43,858 nt of DNA from contig CAZOOR010000012.1 of assembly GCA_964581505.1 (NCBI GenBank), positions 1 through 43,858 of the forward strand, written 5' to 3'. Within the stretch, counting starts at the first letter, position 1. Each line of letters begins with the position of its first letter. The stretch is from CAZOOR01 sp964581505 (GTDB lineage Bacteria; Bacteroidota; Ignavibacteria; Kapaibacteriales; UBA2268). A program made the translations under genes and the position numbers. The notes under the pieces were generated by a model. It had not been told where the DNA came from and made no database searches. It saw only the letters and a program-made list of their open reading frames with translations. This document shows, piece after piece, positions 33,280-40,798 of this stretch.

Positions 33280-34173
33280 ATGAAAACAAAAGCAGGATTT
33301 GTGGCAATTGTGGGCAAACCGAATGCCGGAAAATCAACTTTGATGAACAGCATTTTAGGTACTAAGCTTTCTATTGTTACACGCAAAGCACAGACCACAA
33401 GAAAACGCGTAATCGGTATTTATACCGAGAATAATATTCAACTTGTGTTCACAGATACACCCGGATTAATTAATCCGAAGTACGAATTGCAGAAAACAAT
33501 GATGGAATATGTCGATGAGACCTTGAAGGGTGCCGATGCAATCCTCCTTGTAATTGATGCAACATCATTTGGTTCCGCAGACGAATTCTTTTCGGACGAA
33601 TCTTTGGAAGCACTACGATTGGCAGAGCAACCCAAGATAGCTGTTCTGAATAAAATTGATATGCTGAACGATATTCACACCATATTACCGATAATAGCGG
33701 AACTTGCCAAGTTGAATGTTTTCGATGAAATTGTACCTGTCTCTGCCAAGAAATCGGCGGAAACGGAAAAACTTGTCAAAATACTTGCAAAGTATATCCC
33801 CGACCATGAGTATTATTATGACGAGGAATATTTAAGTACACAGCATGACAGATTTTTTGTATCAGAACTGATACGAGAACAAATATTCAAATACTATTCC
33901 GAGGAATTACCCTATTCCACCGAAGTTCAAATTACGGAATTCAAGGAAAGGGAAATCGGGAAATGGTTTATTGCCGCTGATATAATTATTGAACGAGATT
34001 CACAAAAAAAGATAATTATCGGCGAGAAAGGACAAAAAATCAAGGAACTCGGGGCGCGTTCGCGTAGGAATATCGAAAACTATTTGGATTCGCCGGTCTT
34101 TCTCGAATTGTTTGTAAAAGTCAGGGCAAAATGGCGTAAAGACAGAAAACGTCTAAAATCATTCGGTTATTAA
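33280..34173 (+). CDS. era: GTPase Era
   Basis: Essential GTPase that binds 16S rRNA and helps mature the 30S ribosomal subunit. The 297 residues from ATG 33280 (a TTG at 33268 adds four residues) have G1 GKPNAGKST (12-20), the G2 region ending RKRVIGIYT, G3 DTPG, G4 NKID and a C-terminal KH domain (about 205-285; REQIFKYYSEELPYSTEV, IIIGEKGQKIKELGARSRRNIENYL). Length is normal. The next gene, a histidine kinase, starts 59 bases later on the same strand. Confidence 0.96.
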   Translation: MKTKAGFVAIVGKPNAGKSTLMNSILGTKLSIVTRKAQTTRKRVIGIYTENNIQLVFTDTPGLINPKYELQKTMMEYVDETLKGADAILLVIDATSFGSADEFFSDESLEALRLAEQPKIAVLNKIDMLNDIHTILPIIAELAKLNVFDEIVPVSAKKSAETEKLVKILAKYIPDHEYYYDEEYLSTQHDRFFVSELIREQIFKYYSEELPYSTEVQITEFKEREIGKWFIAADIIIERDSQKKIIIGEKGQKIKELGARSRRNIENYLDSPVFLELFVKVRAKWRKDRKRLKSFGY

Positions 34174-34232
34174 TTTGTTTTTATACATTTAATTGTTATA
34201 TTGATTTTATAAATATCAAGGAAATGTAGAAA

Positions 34233-35669
34233 ATGGGCGAACATTTATTTGCACTCCTTCCGGAGGAGTACAGGCAGGAGCATTTCCTGCAAACAATCGG
34301 AAGACGTAACCGCTGGCTGATTAAGTTGAGATTCGGCGCTTTTGGGATTTTGTTTGTACTGTCGGCTATTCTATTGCTTCTTGATTATTATACGCCGAGT
34401 TTTTCATTCGATTCACTGCCACTTATTATTATCTCGCTTATTATTTTAGGCTATAATATCTTCTTCTACAGAGCAAGCAGTGTATTAGACGAACGCAGAC
34501 GAAGGACAGCGAAATTTGCCGACTATACAATTAAGTATCGTTTTCATGATTTACATTTCTCTCTCTTGCAAATAGTTGCAGATTTTTTAGCATTAATGTT
34601 TTTCATACATTTTACGGGTGGTGTCGAGACGCCACTTTTCGTATTTTTCTTTTTCCATGTGATAATAGGCAGTCTGATTTTACCCGGTTCAATAATGTTT
34701 CTCATTGTTTCGCTGACTCTGCTATTAACTGCTTTCGGAGCATGGTTGGAGTATAGCGGAATAGTAGCGCATTATCATTTAAATTTGTTTCCTTTTGAAT
34801 TATATAACAATTCCGTATATCTTTTTGTATTCTTTATATCGTTTGCAGTCGGTCTGTATTTGGCAACATATCTCGCCAATTCGATAGCTAAGGAATTATA
34901 TAAACGGGAGAGCAGACTTGCAAAGACATTGCTGGATTTGGAGGAAGCCGAAAAAATAAAATCACAGTACGTGATGACAATAGTTCATGATTTGAAAACA
35001 CCAATTGCGGCGGCGACAACTTATGTTAATATGATTATTGACGGCACACTCGGCAATATTAATCCTACACAGAAGAAACCGCTTGAACGAATAAAATTCA
35101 GATTGGATAATGCCATTAATACGATTAACGATGTATTATATATTTCAAAATTGAAAGCGGAAACAAGCATTGAAGATGTTTCGGAAGTTGATTTAATTGA
35201 GGTTTTCAATCAAATATATAATGATATGAGAATACTAATTAAAACGAAAAATCTTAGCTTTGAATTCGAGTATGAGGAAAAATCTAACTTCACTGTACAG
35301 GCAGAACCGAAATTGTTAAAACTTGCTCTCGCTAACCTAATATCCAATTCGGTTAAATATACCGAAGAATATGGAAAAATTAACATTGAATTAACCGAAC
35401 AATCGCAAGAAATACATATTTGTATTGCTGACAACGGTATAGGTATTCCCGAAAAAGAACAGGGAAAAATCTTTACGGATTTCTACCGCTCGTCTATTTC
35501 CAAGCTGAAGGGTATCGAAGGAACAGGGCTTGGTTTATCTTTTGTCAAAGAAGTTATTGAACGACACAATGGACAAATAACAATGAAATCACCATCTTAT
35601 CTAAATGTTCACGGACGCCCCGGCACACAATTCGATATTGTTTTGCAAAAGAATTTTTCTATAATATAA
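34233..35669 (+). CDS. Orphan membrane sensor histidine kinase
   Basis: A 478-residue kinase with an N-terminal block of about five or six transmembrane helices (about 33-225) and no large external domain, so it probably senses a signal within the membrane or inside the cell. A short linker and coiled coil follow, then His252 in VHDLKTP, and an ATPase domain with NLISNSVKYT, DNGIGIPEKEQGKIF and GTGLGLSFVKEV. No response regulator gene is adjacent, and the neighbours are era and ferritin. There is no HAMP domain. Its partner regulator cannot be named from this window. Confidence 0.92.
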   Translation: MGEHLFALLPEEYRQEHFLQTIGRRNRWLIKLRFGAFGILFVLSAILLLLDYYTPSFSFDSLPLIIISLIILGYNIFFYRASSVLDERRRRTAKFADYTIKYRFHDLHFSLLQIVADFLALMFFIHFTGGVETPLFVFFFFHVIIGSLILPGSIMFLIVSLTLLLTAFGAWLEYSGIVAHYHLNLFPFELYNNSVYLFVFFISFAVGLYLATYLANSIAKELYKRESRLAKTLLDLEEAEKIKSQYVMTIVHDLKTPIAAATTYVNMIIDGTLGNINPTQKKPLERIKFRLDNAINTINDVLYISKLKAETSIEDVSEVDLIEVFNQIYNDMRILIKTKNLSFEFEYEEKSNFTVQAEPKLLKLALANLISNSVKYTEEYGKINIELTEQSQEIHICIADNGIGIPEKEQGKIFTDFYRSSISKLKGIEGTGLGLSFVKEVIERHNGQITMKSPSYLNVHGRPGTQFDIVLQKNFSII

Positions 35670-35762
35670 TATGCCCGAACTTTTGATTATAATACTAAAA
35701 TATTTATGATTTCGTTTACTTTATAATAACTTAATAATGTTAAATATTAATGGAAAAGAATA

Positions 35763-36275
35763 ATGATTAAAGAAATAATTGAAAATACAATCAACGAACA
35801 AATTGAACGAGAGATGTATTCCTCGAATCTTTATTTAGCTATGTCCGCATATTATCATTCGATTAATCTACCCGGATTTGCAAACTGGATGCGAATTCAA
35901 GCACAGGAAGAAATGTTCCATGCAATGAAGTTTTTCGATTATTTAATCGAACGTGGCGGTATGCCCAAGGTCAATGCTTTGGCAGAACCTCAGTCGCAGT
36001 GGGATAGTGCTTTTATCGCATTCGAGGCGGCATATAAGCACGAACAGTATATTACGGAAAACATTAATAAATTGATGGATATTGCAGTAAGGGAAAGCGA
36101 CCATGCTACCCAGATTTTACTTCAATGGTTTGTAACCGAACAGGTAGAGGAAGAAGCAAATGTACTCGAAATTCTTGACAGAATGAAAATGGTCGAAGAT
36201 TTTAAAGGTGGTTTGTTTATGCTTGATAATGAATTGAAACAACGTCCGGCGTTTACTGCACCTGCGGCGAACTAA
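35763..36275 (+). CDS. ftnA: Ferritin
   Basis: Iron-storage protein that assembles as a 24-subunit cage and oxidises ferrous iron. The 170 residues form a four-helix bundle with ferroxidase ligands Glu17, Glu50 and His53, and later Glu and Gln residues in YKHEQYITENIN and WFVTEQVEEEANV. Length and lack of heme ligands fit bacterial non-heme ferritin (FtnA type). A rubrerythrin-like gene follows 47 bases downstream, an association suited to iron and peroxide control. No Fur-like site was found by eye. Confidence 0.94.
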   Translation: MIKEIIENTINEQIEREMYSSNLYLAMSAYYHSINLPGFANWMRIQAQEEMFHAMKFFDYLIERGGMPKVNALAEPQSQWDSAFIAFEAAYKHEQYITENINKLMDIAVRESDHATQILLQWFVTEQVEEEANVLEILDRMKMVEDFKGGLFMLDNELKQRPAFTAPAAN

Positions 36276-36322
36276 TAATAATTTTAACTTCCATTATAAT
36301 ATATGAACTTAAGGATAGCAAA

Positions 36323-36775
36323 ATGAACAAGGAAGAATATCAGGAAATAATCAATAATGCCATACAATTGGAAATTGATGCCGCTAATTTTTACAGAGGG
36401 TTGCAAGAACAAGTAAAGAATGATTCGAGCAAAGTTCTCCTGAAAGAATTGGAAAATATGGAATGGGGACATAAGCATATTTTAGAGCATCTTGATGTCG
36501 AAGGGATAGAGAATTATCAAACGCTTAATATACCCGATTTGAAAATTTCGGAATCATTGCTCGACCCTGCCGATAATTCGTATATGTCGATACAAGATGT
36601 ATTGGCAACCGCAATAAAACGCGAAGAAGAAGCGATGAAATTATATACTCGATTAGCAGATGAAACGGAAGAGAATCGAATTAAAAATCTATTTGTCAGA
36701 CTGGCGGACGAGGAAGCAAAACACAAGTTACAGTTGGAAACAATTTACGATACTGAGATACTTTACGAAAATTAA
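36323..36775 (+). CDS. Rubrerythrin-like diiron protein without rubredoxin domain
   Basis: A 150-residue ferritin-like protein. Two helix pairs carry expected diiron ligands: E-I-D-A-A-N-F-Y (about 17-24), LENMEWGHKHI (Glu and His near 43-52), IKREEEAMKLY and DEEAKHKLQLE. The C-terminal rubredoxin domain (CxxC pairs) of classic rubrerythrin is missing, so an external electron donor would be needed. Such proteins usually reduce peroxides or handle iron. It lies 47 bases after ferritin, probably co-transcribed. Confidence 0.85.
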   Translation: MNKEEYQEIINNAIQLEIDAANFYRGLQEQVKNDSSKVLLKELENMEWGHKHILEHLDVEGIENYQTLNIPDLKISESLLDPADNSYMSIQDVLATAIKREEEAMKLYTRLADETEENRIKNLFVRLADEEAKHKLQLETIYDTEILYEN

Positions 36776-36851
36776 TTTAAGTATGTAACTTTTTCATAGC
36801 TACTTACGTTTAGTTATATAATTATTTACTAATATTTAGAAAGTATAGTGT

Positions 36852-39815
36852 ATGAAGAAGAACTTACTAATTTTAATTTTAGTTTGCTTTGCTTTTGCTA
36901 ATATTTATTCACAGAACTCATCAAGTTCGGAATCCTATGGATTAGATAAAAGCGAAGTTTTTTTGCCTGTTTCGGGTATAAATACTCCACCGCTGAAATT
37001 AGTTGATAATACAAGCGATAACTTCAAATATAAAAAATTCATCAAAAAATACGGTAACTGGACTTTCCTCATAGATACACGAACAGGGCTTATTCACAGA
37101 GCCTTTGGGCAAGCTATTCAATTACTCGGTACGAAAACCGTAAATAAGAATAATATTGAGACAGCATCAATAAAGTTTTTAAAAGACAATTCGGATATTT
37201 TCGATATTGACGTCAATACATTGAAATTGACACGCATAACGGAAGTGAACGGACATTGGTATGTAAGCTACAAGCAATATTACCAAGGCATACAGGTAGT
37301 TCTTTCGGAAATAGAGTTGAGAATATATAAAAACGGCAAACTATCTAACTTCGGAATGGAATATTTTCCTGTTAATAAAATAAATATCAAACCGAATTTA
37401 ACAGATGAAGAGGCTATGCAGTTCGCAACAGTCGGCATTCGGTATGACATCAATAATGACAATACAAAATTAGATGATAAAATGTATATCCTTCCCTATA
37501 CCATTAGGAACAGAACGGAATATAAACTCGTATATAAAGTAGATATTGAGACACATAATCCTATAGCACATTATTTCGCTTTTGTTGATGCCTATGACGG
37601 CAGGGTCTTGTGGCGTCATAATACGGTATATACAGCAAATAAGTTAAAAGTAGAGGGGTTGATTAAAGAGAAATTTGCTAACGATACATTTGTAGCGAAA
37701 CCTTTTAGCGAACAATATATATATATTGACGGCACACAGAAAGCGGCTGACAAAAACGGAGAAATAGAAATAGACTTGAATAAAACTGCAAACTTGCGAG
37801 CGAGATTTATAAGTCAGTGGGTCAAAGTAAAGATAAAAAGAGGACATACGGAAACAGATTATACCGGTGAAATACCACCATCGCAGGATTATAAACTTTT
37901 ATGGAATGATGATATTTCGCATAAAACCGAGCGAATCCTGTTCTATCATGCTAACTTTCTGCATAAGTTTATCAAGGAATTGGATACTGCGCTTAAAGAG
38001 ATGGATTTCCAATTACAAGTATCAATTGACTTTGGAGGCTCGCGTCCAAACGCTTTCTCGGGCGGTAATTTTATAGGTTTTGTAGGTGTAAATGTAGATT
38101 CGATGCGAATGGCAGAAAGTCCACAAGTACTTTATCATGAATATGGTCATTCCGTTAATAAGTATTTATATGAATCGCAGGGAGTAAATGTCGGAATGAT
38201 TAATATGGCTTGCAATGAAGGTACAGCAGATTTATTTTGCTCAATGATACAAGATGAGCCGCGTATGGGAATTGGGGTTTGGGTCGAAGATGCTTCAAAA
38301 ATTATCAGAACATTAGATAATAGATTGGTTTATCCCGACGATATTATTATGGAGGGACATCACGATGGTCAAATTTTGGGTGGAGCATTTTGGGATTTAA
38401 GGAAAACCACCACATTGGAATATGTCAGACGTCTATCACATTTTACCAAATACGGAACTCCCGATGATGCCAATGTAGGTAAAGCATTTTCCGAGTGGTT
38501 CCTCGAAACGCTTAATGCAGATGACGATGATGGCGATTTAACTAATGGTACACCGAACTATTTGAAAATTGTAAAAGCATTTAATCTGCACCAAATCGGC
38601 ACAAATTTATTAATAAAATACGGTTTAGAACATCAAGCTTATAAAAATACTCTTGAAATTAAAAAGCCATACCCAATAGTATTCAAATTGAAATCAGGCA
38701 CATTGCCGGGAGTTGCACCTGATTCCGTATCTGTTATTTGGAGCGTAGATAATTTTGCAAGCAAGAGTATTGCTATTGCAAATTTAACAGATAAGAGCAA
38801 AGGGGAATACACCGCATTAATCCCCGCACAGAAAGCAGGTTCCATTGTCAGATATTATATTCATCTATGGGAGCCTCTGAGTGAAAGTGGCATTGATTAT
38901 TACAGTAGCTTTTCAGGCAAAGAACCATATATTTTCTTAGTGGGATACAAAAGAATATCAATTGATAATTTCGAGGATAGCGATTGGCAGGTAGGAGGAA
39001 ATTATGATAATGCAAATCGTGGAAGATGGGAAAACGATATACCGAATCTAATTGATTTGGAATTATTTGGACTTGATGTAATACAGCCGGGGAAAGGATT
39101 TGGCAATAATGGGAAAAAATGCTGGGTAACCGGTGCAAAAGGTACAACTAATACTTGCTTTCAATATATGCCGAACGGTAGAACAACTGTAACATCAAAC
39201 GATATTGATATAAGCTCTACTATTAGTCCGATTATCAAATATCAGAAATGGCTGTTCACATCTATAAGCAATATACCAATAGACGGAAAATATATTTGGC
39301 AAACAGATTTATCGTTTGATGAGGGAAGCACTTGGAAAAATGTTGAGAATAATAGTCATAGTACAAACGGTTGGAAAGCAACCTATATTTTGTTAAATCA
39401 TTATATGCCCGTAGATGCCTCAAAATTCAGGATTAGATTTAGAATCAATGCCCCAAAAGTTTCAGGTCAAATATTTCTAAATGAAGGCTTATTTGATGAT
39501 TTCGAGATTTTAGATATTGATGATAATCTGATAAGTGTAGAAGATAAAGAAGTCGAAGAAGCAATTATCAATGTCTATCCCAATCCTTTTTCGGATAAGA
39601 TTTACTTCACTATCAAGCACTCGGGAAGAATTAAATTGGATATTTTCGATATACTCGGGCATAAGCTCAGAACGTTCAATTCCAATGCCGACAATAGCAA
39701 TGTGTTTGCTTGGGACGCAGTAGATTTCTCAGGACAAAAAATGTCTTCAGGTATATATTTCTACAAGGTATATTTTGATAATAAGATAACAACCGGAAAA
39801 TTTATTTTAGAATAA
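36852..39815 (+). CDS. Secreted gluzincin metalloprotease (M36/M4-like) with T9SS sorting domain
   Basis: A 987-residue secreted protease. The signal peptide ends near IYSQ. An FTP-type propeptide follows (about 65-250; VVLSEIELRIYKNGKLSNFGMEYF, then a PepSY-like YKLVYKVDIETHNP...YVDAYDGR pattern). The catalytic domain holds His429-Glu430-Tyr-Gly-His433 and the third ligand Glu456 in NEGTADLF, the spacing seen in M4/M36 enzymes. A beta-rich region (about 600-900) precedes a type A sorting domain (VYPNPFSDKIYF...SGIYFYKVYF...GKFILE). It should be zymogenic, surface-delivered and protein-degrading. The terminator follows directly. M36 is my best family, but M4-like is possible. Confidence 0.87.
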   Translation: MKKNLLILILVCFAFANIYSQNSSSSESYGLDKSEVFLPVSGINTPPLKLVDNTSDNFKYKKFIKKYGNWTFLIDTRTGLIHRAFGQAIQLLGTKTVNKNNIETASIKFLKDNSDIFDIDVNTLKLTRITEVNGHWYVSYKQYYQGIQVVLSEIELRIYKNGKLSNFGMEYFPVNKINIKPNLTDEEAMQFATVGIRYDINNDNTKLDDKMYILPYTIRNRTEYKLVYKVDIETHNPIAHYFAFVDAYDGRVLWRHNTVYTANKLKVEGLIKEKFANDTFVAKPFSEQYIYIDGTQKAADKNGEIEIDLNKTANLRARFISQWVKVKIKRGHTETDYTGEIPPSQDYKLLWNDDISHKTERILFYHANFLHKFIKELDTALKEMDFQLQVSIDFGGSRPNAFSGGNFIGFVGVNVDSMRMAESPQVLYHEYGHSVNKYLYESQGVNVGMINMACNEGTADLFCSMIQDEPRMGIGVWVEDASKIIRTLDNRLVYPDDIIMEGHHDGQILGGAFWDLRKTTTLEYVRRLSHFTKYGTPDDANVGKAFSEWFLETLNADDDDGDLTNGTPNYLKIVKAFNLHQIGTNLLIKYGLEHQAYKNTLEIKKPYPIVFKLKSGTLPGVAPDSVSVIWSVDNFASKSIAIANLTDKSKGEYTALIPAQKAGSIVRYYIHLWEPLSESGIDYYSSFSGKEPYIFLVGYKRISIDNFEDSDWQVGGNYDNANRGRWENDIPNLIDLELFGLDVIQPGKGFGNNGKKCWVTGAKGTTNTCFQYMPNGRTTVTSNDIDISSTISPIIKYQKWLFTSISNIPIDGKYIWQTDLSFDEGSTWKNVENNSHSTNGWKATYILLNHYMPVDASKFRIRFRINAPKVSGQIFLNEGLFDDFEILDIDDNLISVEDKEVEEAIINVYPNPFSDKIYFTIKHSGRIKLDIFDILGHKLRTFNSNADNSNVFAWDAVDFSGQKMSSGIYFYKVYFDNKITTGKFILE

Positions 39816-39826
39816 ACGATTAATTT

Positions 39827-39860
39827 AAAGAGCCGTTTTTAAAAGACGGCTCTTTTTTTT
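39827..39860 (+). terminator. Terminator of the metalloprotease gene
   Basis: A perfect 10-base stem, AAAGAGCCGT / ACGGCTCTTT (39827-39836 with 39846-39855), is followed by a run of T residues, 12 bases after the stop. Confidence 0.88.
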
Positions 39861-39868
39861 GAAAAATA

Positions 39869-39876
39869 TATTTTTG
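39869..39876 (+). promoter_or_regulatory. Putative -7 promoter element of the DJ-1/acylphosphatase/patatin operon
   Basis: TATTTTTG lies just after the previous terminator, 98 bases before the DJ-1 start. It gives a leader of about 90 bases with no clear structure. Confidence 0.4.
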
Positions 39877-39974
39877 TTTATTCTGTTTATTACTTTCTTA
39901 ACAGCTCCTTTTTTTATAAATTGTGAGAACAAGTTAAATGGATATTTTATATATAGCATAGATGCGGAGAAATT

Positions 39975-40526
39975 ATGGATATAAATGTTTTGGTTCCGAT
40001 AGCACAAGGGACAGAGGAAATGGAAGCCATTACAATAATTGATATGTTGAGACGAGCAGGGGTCAGGGTTACTGTTGCCGGTGAAAATGAAATAATCACT
40101 TGCTCGCGTGGTGTAAAAATTATTCCCGATGTGCTTTTGGATACAATTGATACAGACCTGAATTTTGATGCAATTATCTTACCGGGTGGCGCTCAGGGTA
40201 CGGATAATTTGATGAAGCATAGTATTCTCGGCAAAATGTTAGAGCATCAAAAATCTAACGGCAAGATGATAGCCGCTGTATGTGCCGCTCCGACAGTATT
40301 GTCATATTTCAAAATATTCGACAAGGGGCAAAAGATTACTTCGCACCCTTCCGTTAAAGATATGCTTGGTAAATATACTTGGATTAACGAAAGAGTTGTT
40401 ATTGATGGAAATATTATTACAAGTAAGGGCGCCGGTACTGCTATGGAATTTGTCTTATCCATTATCGGCAAACTGTGTGGAGACGAAATTGCAGACCATG
40501 TAGCAGAGGGTATAGTTTACAGATGA
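39975..40526 (+). CDS. DJ-1/PfpI family protein (YajL/ThiJ type)
   Basis: A 183-residue cytoplasmic protein of the DJ-1 clade. It has a flavodoxin-like fold with Glu14 or Glu15 in QGTEEMEAI, the nucleophile Cys103 in AAVCAAPTVL and a conserved ILPGGAQGTDNL segment. DJ-1-type enzymes have been described as glyoxalases, chaperones and protein repair enzymes; which applies cannot be read from the sequence. The stop codon overlaps the acylphosphatase start (ATGA), showing translational coupling. Confidence 0.9.
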   Translation: MDINVLVPIAQGTEEMEAITIIDMLRRAGVRVTVAGENEIITCSRGVKIIPDVLLDTIDTDLNFDAIILPGGAQGTDNLMKHSILGKMLEHQKSNGKMIAAVCAAPTVLSYFKIFDKGQKITSHPSVKDMLGKYTWINERVVIDGNIITSKGAGTAMEFVLSIIGKLCGDEIADHVAEGIVYR

Positions 40527-40798
40527 GTTTGAATGCGGCTAAATATATTGTTCACGGGCATGTACAAGGAGTAGGATTTAGATATTTTGTACACGAACAT
40601 GCACGCATATTAAAATTAAACGGCTATGCCAAGAATAATTATGACGGAACAGTTGAAGTTATTGCAGAAGGAAGTCAAGACAAACTCAATAGTTTGTATG
40701 CACTATTGAAGCAAGGTCCTTCACGTTCTATTGTTAATCAAGTGATTGTTGAATATGTGCAGTATGAAGGGAAATACGAGGGTTTTCATATTTATTGA
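40523..40798 (+). CDS. acyP: Acylphosphatase
   Basis: A 91-residue cytosolic enzyme that hydrolyses acyl-phosphates. It shows the signature GHVQGVGFRYFV with phosphate-binding Arg20, and Asn38 in GYAKNNYDGTVEVIAEG, which matches the catalytic Asn. The ATG at 40523 overlaps the DJ-1 stop by 4 bases. A longer frame from 40475 adds a poor N-terminus inside the DJ-1 gene and is rejected. It ends TTGA, where the last gene begins at TTG. Confidence 0.92.
   Translation: MSLNAAKYIVHGHVQGVGFRYFVHEHARILKLNGYAKNNYDGTVEVIAEGSQDKLNSLYALLKQGPSRSIVNQVIVEYVQYEGKYEGFHIY

Noticed and set aside
36284..36478. Minus-strand ORF between ferritin and the rubrerythrin-like gene
   Set aside because: It overlaps the conserved diiron-protein gene and is a hydrophobic shadow frame.
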